Assembly: GCA_963752755.1 (NCBI GenBank)
Contig: CAVVZJ010000014.1
Coordinates: 372,001-436,000 of the forward strand
Origin: CAVVZJ01 sp963752755
GTDB taxonomy: Bacteria > Planctomycetota > Planctomycetia > Isosphaerales > Isosphaeraceae
Reading direction: 5' to 3'
DNA length: 64,000 bases
Part shown: one piece after another, positions 39,620-47,844 of the stretch
How positions within the stretch are numbered: position 1 is the stretch's first letter
Layout of the letters: every line of letters starts with the position of its first letter
Made by a program: the position numbers and the translations under genes
The notes under the pieces: generated by a model
The model's input: the letters and a program-made list of their open reading frames with translations, nothing else
Told to the model about the DNA's origin: nothing
The model's database searches: none

Positions 39620-40201
39620 ATGCACATTGCACGACGCTCAGGGCCACGACGCTCCGGCTTCACGATCCTCGAAGTCGTGCTGGTCGGCTTCTTGACGGCC
39701 TTGCTGGCCGGCTTGCTGGTGCAGACCTGGGTCGCCTACGACCGTGCCGCGACCGAGGTCGCGGCACGCTGTGAGCTGGTGCAAGAGGCGGATTTCGCCG
39801 TGTCGATGCTGGCGAACGATCTGGGGGGAACGGACAGCACGCTCGGCCCGCTGGTGGGCCTGCGGTTCTCGTCGACCTCGGGCGGCCAGATCCAGCTTTG
39901 TTACGACGGCGGCTCCTCGCCGAACGGTCTGGCTGACTGGGATGCCTCCCCCGGCCCCGACGTGATCGTGACCTACGCCCTCTCGAACCCGGGCACGCCC
40001 GGCCCGCTGGTCCGGCAGGTCAGCACGTCGGGCGACTCGCAGATCGTCGCCTATCACATACTCACACTTCAGGTTCGCACGCTCCCCAAGCCGTACATCC
40101 AGATTGATCTCACCCTGCGCCATCCGCTGCTGAACCTGATTCAGAAGCCGACCCCTGGACCCCTCGAACGGACCTTCACCCTGATCGCGACCCAGCCATG
40201 A
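39620..40201 (+). CDS. Pseudopilin, PilW/GspJ type
   Basis: This 193-residue product has the prepilin motif PRRSGFTILEVVLVGFLTAL and a long soluble domain (EADFAVSMLANDLGGTDS, SGGQIQLCYDGGSSPN, DPGP-type loops, DLTLRHPLLNLIQK). It is larger than the GspG type, as expected for a GspJ or PilW minor pseudopilin at the pilus tip. The frame is intact; its stop overlaps the next start (ATGA at 40198). Confidence 0.8.
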   Translation: MHIARRSGPRRSGFTILEVVLVGFLTALLAGLLVQTWVAYDRAATEVAARCELVQEADFAVSMLANDLGGTDSTLGPLVGLRFSSTSGGQIQLCYDGGSSPNGLADWDASPGPDVIVTYALSNPGTPGPLVRQVSTSGDSQIVAYHILTLQVRTLPKPYIQIDLTLRHPLLNLIQKPTPGPLERTFTLIATQP

Positions 40202-40656
40202 ACCCCCATCGAAAACGGCCCGCGCGCCGGGGCTTCGCACTGATGCTTGTGATGGTGATGACGACCTTGATTCTCTCAAGCTGGGCCCTGGCCAACCGTC
40301 GGACAGCCGCCTTGCTGCAACTAAGGCAGGCCCAGGTCCATCAGCTCGACATGACGCTTGGCTCGGTGACTGAGATGCACCTCGCCGCCCCCGGCCCCGA
40401 GGCTCTGGGCTACGCGCTCGCCCTGATGGAGACGGGAACCCCACCCATCGAAACGAACAATGGGAGCGGCGACACGCAGCCCTACCTTTGCCGAAAAACC
40501 TGCCGGAATGCATCCGGCGACACCGTCGACTACGTCATCCGCTTCACGCCCGATCCCGACGTGGCTGGGCGCTGGACGATCGAAGCCATCCTCGCGGACC
40601 AGTGGCCAGGAGACCCGGCCCTTACGGACATCCCGGTGATGCCCGATTCGTTCTAA
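40198..40656 (+). CDS. PilX/GspK-like minor pseudopilin
   Basis: The 152-residue product has RRGFALMLVMVMTTLILSSW at residues 10-29, a hydrophobic helix after a type IV-like leader, without Glu at position 5 (mature FALML). Loss of Glu5 is typical of GspK and PilX, which sit at the tip. The C-terminal part (YVIRFTPDPDVAGRWTIEAI) is a short beta domain. It is translationally coupled to the preceding gene. Confidence 0.7.
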   Translation: MNPHRKRPARRGFALMLVMVMTTLILSSWALANRRTAALLQLRQAQVHQLDMTLGSVTEMHLAAPGPEALGYALALMETGTPPIETNNGSGDTQPYLCRKTCRNASGDTVDYVIRFTPDPDVAGRWTIEAILADQWPGDPALTDIPVMPDSF

Positions 40657-40749
40657 CGATGGCCCGTCACTTCGTATGGGATGCGGCCTAGGGTTGGAAC
40701 GAAAGACCCTGATGGGCCACCCCGACAACCGACCGGAGGCGATGACCTG

Positions 40750-41268
40750 ATGGAACCGAATCCCGACGCGGCCGACGATCGCCGCCAACGGCCCGACCGC
40801 CGTACCCGTCCCACGCAACCCTGGGACGGCCTGTTCACGCCTGCCCGCCGCACCGGGTATCGCCGGGGTGAGGAGCAGGACCGGTTCGTCATCGTCGATC
40901 GCCACGACCTGACGACGGTCTTGCTAGTCGTATCGCTGCTGCTCTTGACGGTCCTCGACGGTGCGATCACGCTCATCCTGGTCAATTCGCACTGTGAGGA
41001 GGCGAATCCGCTAATGGCGCCGCTGGTCGAGTGGGGCGCCTTGCCGTTCCTCGCGATCAAGTACGCGCTGACCGCCTGCGGCCTGCCGGTCCTGCTGGTC
41101 TACAAGAACCATCGGATGTTCGGGTCGCGATTCCGGGTTGGTCATGTGCTGCCGGTTCTCGTCGGGATGTACCTGATGCTGATCGCGTACCAGTTCACGT
41201 TGCTGCACGTCGGTCCACCGCGGCCGTCGTCGCCGCAGTATGCATCGTCGTCACCAGTTCGCTCCTGA
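40750..41268 (+). CDS. DUF5658-type membrane protein
   Basis: This 172-residue protein has a charged N-terminus (RRQRPDRRTRPTQPW) and three or four membrane helices: LTTVLLVVSLLLLTVLDGAI, LPFLAIKYALTACGLPVLLV and VGHVLPVLVGMYLMLIAYQF. Between helices is NSHCEEANPLMAPLVEWG, the DUF5658 signature (an acidic-Asn-Pro loop). The family has no assigned function. Its position between the pseudopilins and the PilZ gene may be incidental. Confidence 0.75.
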   Translation: MEPNPDAADDRRQRPDRRTRPTQPWDGLFTPARRTGYRRGEEQDRFVIVDRHDLTTVLLVVSLLLLTVLDGAITLILVNSHCEEANPLMAPLVEWGALPFLAIKYALTACGLPVLLVYKNHRMFGSRFRVGHVLPVLVGMYLMLIAYQFTLLHVGPPRPSSPQYASSSPVRS

Positions 41269-41450
41269 GCGAGCATCGCCAGGGGTTGCGAGGGGGTTCG
41301 CGTCCGATCGGATCAGGACGGACCGGGACTCCTGGCCTAGAGTGGATCGAGAGGACTGGCCCCGGGACCAGCGACGCCCCGCACATCGGGGCGTCGCGAG
41401 GTCGGCCTCGATCACCGAATCGCCCGAAGCCACCAGCCAGCGAGATCGCG

Positions 41451-41780
41451 ATGATCGAACGACGCCGTTACGAACGTGTTCCGTTCCACACCCGAGCCTC
41501 GGTCACGATTCCGGGAGAGCCGTCGATCGAAGCCTGGACCATCGACCTCAGCCTCGGCGGTGTGAGGCTGGCCTCCGGTTGCCTCTTCCGGGCCGGGCAG
41601 CTTCTGATCATCGCTTTCCACCTCCGGGACGAGGCCCAACGCGAGGTAACCGAGCAGGTCACCGGAGTCGTCATGTTCGCGAGGTCGGAGTCCGAGGGGT
41701 ACAGCTTCGGCGTGGAGTTCACCGAGCCGATCCGGGATGCCACGGCCCCCGTGCTCGTCCGCAGGCTGAGCCGGATTTGA
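41451..41780 (+). CDS. PilZ-domain cyclic-di-GMP-binding protein
   Basis: This single-domain 109-residue PilZ protein has both c-di-GMP contacts: the Arg motif at the N-terminus (RRRYERVPF) and the D/NxSxxG motif as DLSLGGVRLAS about 30 residues later. It binds c-di-GMP and commonly regulates pilus or exopolysaccharide output, which fits its place at the end of the pilus-like locus. ATG 41451 follows GCGATCGCG; the ribosome-binding site is poor. Confidence 0.88.
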   Translation: MIERRRYERVPFHTRASVTIPGEPSIEAWTIDLSLGGVRLASGCLFRAGQLLIIAFHLRDEAQREVTEQVTGVVMFARSESEGYSFGVEFTEPIRDATAPVLVRRLSRI

Positions 41781-41926
41781 AGGGGGCTAGATGTCGGCGA
41801 GCCGCTCTTGAGATTACAAGGTCACAAAGCAGAAGTTGCACGCACCAATCACTATCACATTATCGAAATATTGTTGTCTGAATTTTTTAATCTTAAGACT
41901 TTGTGGTGAATCTGGCCTCCACCCCA
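41781..41926. other. A/T-rich spacer between convergent genes
   Basis: The stretch 41812-41910 is unusually A/T-rich for this genome, with TATTGTTGTCTGAATTTTTT and the palindrome TCTTAAGA (41893-41900). It separates the plus-strand PilZ gene and the minus-strand gcvPB gene and could act as a bidirectional terminator region. No GC-rich stem was found. Confidence 0.35.
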
Positions 41927-43461
41927 TCAGTAGGTCGGTTCGGTCAGCGTGTGCCCATCGTGTCGTGGCCGCTGGGTACCAGGGGTGGAAGTGACATCAC
42001 TGGACGGGGTCCAGCGGAGGACCGGCGACCGGGCTGCGGCGACTTCATCGGGACGGCTGATCGGGGTCGAGTGGGGTGCGTCGTGCAAGGAGGCGGGGGT
42101 CTCGTCGGCGATCGCGAGCAGGGCCGCGGCGAACCGTTCGAGCGTCTCGCGGCTCTCGGTCTCCGTCGGCTCAATCATCAACGCCTCGGGAACGATCAAG
42201 GGGAAGTAGACCGTGGGCGCGTGCATATTGTGATCGATCAGGCGCTTGGCAATGTCCATGGCCCGGATGCCCCGCTCCTTCGCCAGATTCCGCGCCGAGG
42301 CGACGAACTCGTGCATGCAGCGCTCGCCGTGCGGCACCGGGTAGCGGTGCTTCACCAGGGACATCAGGTAATTCGCATTCAAGACCGCGTGCTGTGCCAC
42401 CGCCTTCAAACCCTCCGGCCCCTGGCTCCGGATGTAGCAATAGGCCCGCACGAGCACGCCCACGTTGCCGAAGAATGAGCGGACGCGACCAATCGACTTC
42501 GGCCGGTCGTGGTCGAGCCGGTAGGAGCCGTCGTTCTTTTTTGCGACGATTGGTGCAGGCAGGTAGGGGGCCAGGTGCTCCCGGACCGCGATCGGCCCGG
42601 CGCCGGGGCCGCCGCCGCCGTGGGGACCGGAGAAGGTCTTGTGGGGGTTGTAGTGCATCAGGTCCACCCCCATGTCGCCCGGCCGGACGACGCCGAGGAT
42701 GGCGTTCATGTTGGCCCCGTCGAGGTAGAGCAAGGCGCCACGGTCGTGCAGGAGCTTCGCGATCGCGCCGACCTGCGGGTCGAAGAGGCCGACCGTGTTC
42801 GGGTTCGTGATCATGAAGACAGCGGCCTGGTCGTCGAGCTTGGCTTTGAAGTCGTCGAGATCGACAAGCCCCTTGGCGTTGCTCTTGACAGTGATCGCCT
42901 CGAAGCCGGCGAGGTGGGCGGAGGCGGGGTTGGTGCCGTGGGCGCTGTCGGGGATGAGGACCTTCGTTCGTCGCTCCTTCTCCCCCTGTCCCGGAAGTAA
43001 GCCGCCGCGACGAGCAAGGCCGTCAACTCCCCCTGTGCCCCGGCCGCCGGCTGGAGGCTGACGGCGTCCAGCCCGGCGATCTCGGCGAGGTAACTCTGCA
43101 TCTCGAAGAGGAGGTGCAGCATCCCCTGGATCGTGCTCTCGTCCTGGTAGGGGTGCAGCGATGCCAGGCCCGGCAGCATCGCGAGCCGCTCGTTGCGCTT
43201 CGGGTTATACTTCATGGTACACGACCCGAGCGGGTAGAAGTTCGCGTCGATGTTCAAGTTGGACGTCGAGAGGTTCGTGTAGTGTCTCACGACGTCCAGC
43301 TCGCCCAGCTCCGGCAAGGGCGGGGCGTCGTCGCTCCGGTGAGCCCTCGGGATCAGCTCGTCGAGCGGCCGGTCGGGTACATCGGACTCGGGCAGCAGGA
43401 AGGTCGAGCGGCCGGGGCGGCTGGTCTCGAACAGGAGGGGGGTGGGGTCGAGCTTGTACAT
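41927..43461 (-). CDS. gcvPB: Glycine dehydrogenase (decarboxylating) subunit 2, frameshifted
   Basis: This is the PLP-binding subunit of the split glycine decarboxylase (P-protein) of the glycine cleavage system. ATG 43461 gives MYKLDPTPLLFETSRPGRST, then DANFYPLGSCTMKYNPKRNE, SLQPAAGAQGELTALLVAAA, DSAHGTNPASAHLAGFEA, and the PLP lysine in LMHYNPHKTFSGPHGGGGPG. One frame change lies near 42980. The length of about 510 residues is as expected. It should be adjacent to gcvPA, but a three-gene cassette lies between the two (43527-45166). Confidence 0.92.
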
Positions 43462-43526
43462 GATTGGGATGGCGCTCTTATCGAGTTAAGCAGCGATTCG
43501 TCACCTTGGGGATGATCCGGCCGGGA

Positions 43527-43769
43527 TCAGCCCTCGGTCCCGTTTTGCTCCGGGGCCCCGTTCCGGTCTGAGGGGCCGTGATCGGGAACTTCGATTTGGT
43601 CCGGGGGCACGACGACAACGTGGTTGTGCTCCCAATCCCAGACGGCGATCGGAACGCCCGCGCGCTTGTGGGCTCGGAGAGCGTCGGCGATCGCTTGCTC
43701 CATGACCTCGGCAACCTCCTCGTCGGAGGCGTTTCGGTCTGCGAGGATGCCCTTCCCATTCTCGATCAT
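43527..43769 (-). CDS. Small acidic protein overlapping the zeta-like kinase gene
   Basis: The 80-residue product has the acidic, helical start MIENGKGILADRNASDEEVA, then a beta-like core (GVPIAVWDWEHNHVVVVPPD) and an acidic/Asn tail. Its ATG overlaps the stop of the kinase gene (ATGA at 43769-43766), so the two are translationally coupled. Small acidic proteins encoded directly after a toxin-like kinase often act as antitoxins or regulators, but no named antitoxin family was recognised and the gene order (toxin-like gene first) is not the usual epsilon-zeta order. Confidence 0.6.
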   Translation of the reverse strand: MIENGKGILADRNASDEEVAEVMEQAIADALRAHKRAGVPIAVWDWEHNHVVVVPPDQIEVPDHGPSDRNGAPEQNGTEG

Positions 43770-44344
43770 CGTGCAACCTCCTCTCGCATCCTGGCCCAAA
43801 TTTCGGAACGTAGCACATGAGGCTCGCGACCCGCCAGGCCCGCTGCGATCAGACGGGGACGACGATCGCGGGACGTATCGAAGACGCTCCAGCGATCGGC
43901 CAGCGGTCGATACAGTTCGACGAAGTTCTTCAAACCGGCACGATATCGCCGGCGGATCGTCTCTACGGGAATGTTATGCCCACCCTGGCGGACTCGTCCA
44001 GCGACCCGCTCGATCGCCAGCTCCTCGCTCGGGAGGAAGGCGAAGAGCAATCGGAAATAATAGCCGACTTGCCGGAGACGAGCGATCCGTGCCGCGAGCG
44101 ATCGGCTCGCCAACGTCGTCTCGATGGCGAAGCTGGAGCGTTCCCTTTCGAGGTCATCCATGCGTCTGAGCACGAGCCGGCCCGCCTCGATATCGGCGGC
44201 CTGCGAAGGATAATTCGGCAGGGTCTTGGCGATCTCGTCCGCGTTGATGAAGGGAATCGCCGCGGGTACGAGGCGTGCCGCCGCCGTCGATTTGCCGGCG
44301 CCGTTCGGACCGGCCAGGACGATGATCTGGACGGGTTCAGGCAT
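43766..44344 (-). CDS. Zeta-toxin-like AAA/P-loop kinase
   Basis: The 192-residue product has Walker A GPNGAGKST (12-20), NADEIAK (34-40) corresponding to the catalytic Asp region of zeta toxins and kinases, and FAIETTLASRS. The C-terminal part (GHNIPVETIRRRYRAGLKNF) is typical of this group. Zeta toxins phosphorylate UDP-N-acetylglucosamine; related chromosomal kinases may have other substrates. The start overlaps the upstream ATP-grasp gene by 8 bp, and the stop overlaps the small ORF by 4 bp. The gene is intact. Confidence 0.78.
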   Translation of the reverse strand: MPEPVQIIVLAGPNGAGKSTAAARLVPAAIPFINADEIAKTLPNYPSQAADIEAGRLVLRRMDDLERERSSFAIETTLASRSLAARIARLRQVGYYFRLLFAFLPSEELAIERVAGRVRQGGHNIPVETIRRRYRAGLKNFVELYRPLADRWSVFDTSRDRRPRLIAAGLAGREPHVLRSEIWARMREEVAR

Positions 44345-45166
44345 GTTGCCTCATCCATTCTCGCCCTGCCAGCTCGCTCGCCGCGACGACGACCGCGGCC
44401 GGGTCGCAGAGGTACAGCCAGGACGAACTGAAGCCGTTCAACTCCACGAGCCAGAGCGCCCTTGCGACTCGCCGACGTCCAGCAGGAAGATCGGGGCGGG
44501 ACGCCAGCGGACCTCGGAGAGCATCGACTCCGCGAAGGCTCGTACCTCGGCGGGGCAATCCGGGGCGAAGGCTCGCGACCCATTCAAGGCGTACTGGCTG
44601 GCCGCGACGAGCCGGTCGCCGACGACCACCAGCCGCCACTCGCGGCCGATCGGACGAGGGGCGGCGATCACGACAAGCGTCGCGGGATCGTAGCGGGCCG
44701 GGGCCAGTGCGGAGGCGAAGGACTCGCGGTCGATGAGCCGGTCGACGAAGAGCTTCTGGCAACCGCTCGGGCGGGCGAAGACGGTGTCATCCCGACCGAA
44801 GACCGTGAAGAGCCACTCCCGCTGGCGGATCGCTTCCACCCCGGGCAGGAAGGCATAGTGCTGGTTCAAAAAGAACCGACCGAAGTGGGCATAGTAGGTC
44901 GTGCAGCCGAGATTCTCGGGCGAGCACCAGGCACCGGGGACCCAGGATTGGTGAAGCTGGATCTGGCGGGCGAAGGGGAAGGTGCCGAGGCCGATGACGC
45001 AGGCGTCGGGCGCGATCGGTTGGCTCCCGATCGTCGGGGAGGAACCCGCTCGCAAGGCGCGGTGCGGCACGACCGCGACCGCCATCCCCTGCCGTCGGAT
45101 CTCGGCGAGCAGGGGGTCGATCTCGGCACCGTACACATCGGATTCAATCAGCCAGACCGGTTTCAT
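44337..45166 (-). CDS. ATP-grasp protein (DUF4343-like), frameshifted
   Basis: The product starts at ATG 45166 (MKPVWLIESDVYGAEIDPLL) and carries ATP-grasp features: VFARPSGCQKLFVDRLIDRE, REWRLVVVGDRLVAASQYAL, APIFLLDVGES and the metal-binding WLVELNGFSS near the end. ATP-grasp enzymes join a carboxylate to an amine or thiol by an acyl-phosphate; the substrate is unknown here. One frame change near 44465 separates the last 40 residues. It lies 22 bp after gcvPA on the same strand and overlaps the kinase gene by 8 bp, so the three cassette genes and the gcvP genes form one operon. Confidence 0.72.
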
Positions 45167-45188
45167 CGACGCCGCGCCCCGAGAGTGC

Positions 45189-46545
45189 TCAGGACGTCCC
45201 CAGGGCCTTCCGATAAGCCGCCGCCAGGCCGTCGATCTCCTCCCTGGTCCGCTTCTCGGTCACGGCGACGAGGATGCCATCGGCCAGATCGGGATACCAA
45301 CGGCCGAGGGCAATGCCGCCGTGGTAGCCGAGGCGGCCAACCGAAGCGAGAACCTTCGCGGGGTCCTGGCCCTCGCAGCGGATCACGAACTCCTTGAAGA
45401 AGGGGCCGTCGAACGCGAGGGAGAGGCCGGGGACCGTCGCCAACTGCTCGGCGGCGTAGTGGGCCTTGCGGGTGGAAAGCTCGGCGACCTGGCGCAGACC
45501 TCTTGGCCCCATTGCGGCGAGGTAGATGCTGGCGCGGAGGGCGAGCAGACCTTGATTCGTGCAGATGTTCGAGGTCGCCTTCTCGCGGCGGATGTGCTGC
45601 TCGCGGGTCTGGAGGGTGAGGACCCAGCAGCGTCGGCCGTGGCGGTCGGTCGTCTGGCCAACAACGCGGCCGGGCATCTTGCGGACGTACGACTCGCGGC
45701 AGGCGAGGATGCCGAGATAGGGGCCGCCGTAGGCGAGGTAGTTGCCGAGCGACTGGCCCTCGGCGACCACGATATCGGCGCCGTAGGAGGCGGGGCGTCG
45801 GAGGAGGCCGAGGCTGATCGGATCGACGCTGACCACCGCGAGCGCCCCCTTGTCGTGAGCCGCAGCGACGAGCGACTCGATCGTCTTCCAGTTGCCCGAA
45901 GACGTTGGGGTACTGGAGGACGACGGCGGCGGTGTCGTCGTTGATCGCGTCGGCGAGGCGATCGGCGGAGACGCGGCCGGCTTCGGCGGGGACGGTGACG
46001 ACCTCGGGTTCGAGGTGGGCGAGGTAGGTGGCGAGGGTCTGTCGATACTCCGGATGCACCGAGCCAGCGACAACGACGCGGCCGTGCCGCCCGGTGACGG
46101 ACAACGCCATCAAGACCCCCTCGGCCACGGCGGAGCCGCCGTCGTAGAGGCTGGCGTTGGAGACGTCCAGGCCGGTGAGCTGGGTGATGAGGGTCTGGTA
46201 CTCGAAGGTGGCCTGGAGTGTGCCCTGGCTCGCCTCGGCCTGGTAGGGGGTGTAGGCCGTGTAATACTCGCCGCGGGAGGCCAGGTGATCGACCACGGCG
46301 GGCACGAAGTGGTCATACGCGCCGCCGCCGAGGAAGCAGACGCGGCGGTCGGCCCCTTCGTTCCGGGAGGCCAGCTCGGAGACATGCCCCGTCAGGGCCA
46401 GCTCGGGCAACGCCTCGGGGACCGCGAGCGGACGTCCCAGGCGGAACTCGGGCGGGATCATGTCGAAAAGTTGATCCAGCGATTCGAGGCCGATCGCGGC
46501 GAGCATCGCGCGCACATCGTCGGGCGTGTTGAGGATGTAGGCCAT
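45189..46545 (-). CDS. gcvPA: Glycine dehydrogenase (decarboxylating) subunit 1, frameshifted
   Basis: This is the first subunit of the split P-protein of the glycine cleavage system. ATG 46545 gives MAYILNTPDDVRAMLAAIGL; other family motifs are FLGGGAYDHFVPAVVDHLAS, YYTAYTPYQAEASQGTLQAT, VVVAEGQSLGNYLAYGGPYL and NICTNQGLLALRASIYLAAM. An extra G near 45900 shifts the frame (VFG|NWKTIESLV). The next gene starts 22 bp later. A longer frame starts at 46602 but adds no conserved residues. Confidence 0.92.
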
Positions 46546-46682
46546 GCGGGCAAACCCGGAAGGGGGCGAGTGGGTCCTGAGGATCGAGCCGTCAGTGTTC
46601 ATAATGTAGGCGAAGGGACCCCCGTTTCCCAGGTCAACTGGCGGTGAGAGCTCGGGATCGGTGGCGGAGGGTTCCCCACCGG

Positions 46683-46722
46683 GGAAGGTGCTCGCCGAGC
46701 CACCGGCGGCGACTTAGAATGG
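46683..46722 (+). promoter_or_regulatory. 40-bp motif upstream of the DUF4058 gene
   Basis: GGAAGGTGCTCGCC...CCGGCGGCGACTTAGAATGG occurs here and at 51941-51980 with 37 of 40 identical bases. It contains a GC-rich dyad followed by TAGAAT, a -10-like hexamer, and lies 17 bp before the DUF4058 start. It may be a promoter or the end of a mobile unit. Confidence 0.5.
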
Positions 46723-46739
46723 TCGCGGGAGAGCCAACC

Positions 46740-47480
46740 ATGCCCATTCACGACTGGACCCGGGTCGGTGCCGGGACGTGGCACGCGTTTCCTCTGAGCT
46801 GGATCTCCGAGATCCAGCTCGCACTCAATGACGGTCGGCTTCCGCCGAGCTATTACGCCCAGGCGGAGCAGATCGCCGGCCCGATGGGGCCGGACGTCCT
46901 CACGTTGCAGGCGCCCGAGGGTCCAGGCGAACCCGAGCGGCCCGGCTCGGGGGGCCTGGCCGTCGCGACGGCCCCGCCCCGCGTCAAGCTCGTCGCCGAG
47001 GCCGAGCTGGCGGACTACGCACGCCAGCGGCGCACGCTGGTGATCCGCCACGCCAGCGGCGACCAGATCGTCGCGCTGATCGAGATCGTCTCGCCGGGCA
47101 ACAAGGCCGGGCAGTTCGCGATGCGATCCTTCGTCGAGAAGGCCGTCGAGGCCCTCTATCAGGGCTATCACCGCCTGATCGTGGACCTCTTCCCGCCCAC
47201 CCCGCGCGATCCCCACGGCATCCCGGGCGCCGTCTGGGGCGAACTGACCGGCACGGCCGTCGGCCTCCCGGCCGAGGGGACCCTGACTCTCTCCGCCTTC
47301 CAGGCCGGACCGCGCACACGCCTCTATCTCGAAGGTACGGTGGTCGGCCGCACGCTGATCGAGATGCCGCTGTTTCTCGAACCGAATCTTTATATCAACG
47401 TGCCCCTCGAAGAGACCTACACGGCCGCCTACCGGGGCGTGCCGCATCACTGGAAGCGCGTCCTCGAGGGCAGTCCCTGA
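46740..47480 (+). CDS. DUF4058 family protein
   Basis: The 246-residue product starts MPIHDWTRVGAGTWHAFPLS, which is the canonical N-terminus of DUF4058. It also has VIRHASGDQIVALIEIVSPG and GNKAGQFAMRSFVEKAVEAL, a PD-(D/E)XK-like or restriction-endonuclease-like core (E...E/D-x-K), and a C-terminal domain ending YRGVPHHWKRVLEG. DUF4058 is unassigned but is strikingly multicopy in cyanobacteria and planctomycetes. The gene is intact. A remnant of a second copy may lie at 51941-52006. Confidence 0.85.
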   Translation: MPIHDWTRVGAGTWHAFPLSWISEIQLALNDGRLPPSYYAQAEQIAGPMGPDVLTLQAPEGPGEPERPGSGGLAVATAPPRVKLVAEAELADYARQRRTLVIRHASGDQIVALIEIVSPGNKAGQFAMRSFVEKAVEALYQGYHRLIVDLFPPTPRDPHGIPGAVWGELTGTAVGLPAEGTLTLSAFQAGPRTRLYLEGTVVGRTLIEMPLFLEPNLYINVPLEETYTAAYRGVPHHWKRVLEGSP

Positions 47481-47844
47481 TTCAGACGCTCGGGAAGGAA
47501 CAAGGGGTCAGGAGCCGGAAGAAAATCAGGGGACATGAAAGGGGGGACATAAAAGGGACAGAAGGACCTGGAAGGAGTAAGGGGTCCGGAGCCGATCTCG
47601 GACGGCTCGGAGAGTTGGACTCGGAAAACCGCTGCCCTGCTGGGGGTGGAGTCAAGCCTACGATCCCGAGATGGTCAGCGGCGGCCCAAGGATGAGACAA
47701 CCCAAAGGACCCAGACGACGTAGAGGAATCAGAATGTCCCCTTCATCCTCCCATCCCAGGCCAGTCGGCCCGATGCTTTCTTCCTCGGTGGCGGTCGGGT
47801 AGGATGCCATCGGACACGACCACGAACCCGGCAGGAGAAGATCG
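47481..47844. other. Spacer with purine-rich short repeats
   Basis: No gene is supported. AAGGGGTCAGGAGCCG (47502-47517) recurs as AAGGGGTCCGGAGCCG (47579-47594), and the sequence between holds GGGGACATGAAAGGGGGGAC-type purine repeats. The start of the ceramidase-like gene at 47845 is preceded by AGGAGAAG, a good ribosome-binding site. Confidence 0.5.

Noticed and set aside
41812..41910. Replication origin because of A/T-richness
   Set aside because: No DnaA boxes, and no dnaA or other origin genes nearby; the spacer is only 146 bp between convergent genes.
46546..46682. Glycine riboswitch upstream of gcvPA
   Set aside because: The leader is short and I could not find the conserved paired aptamer cores; no terminator-like switch is visible.
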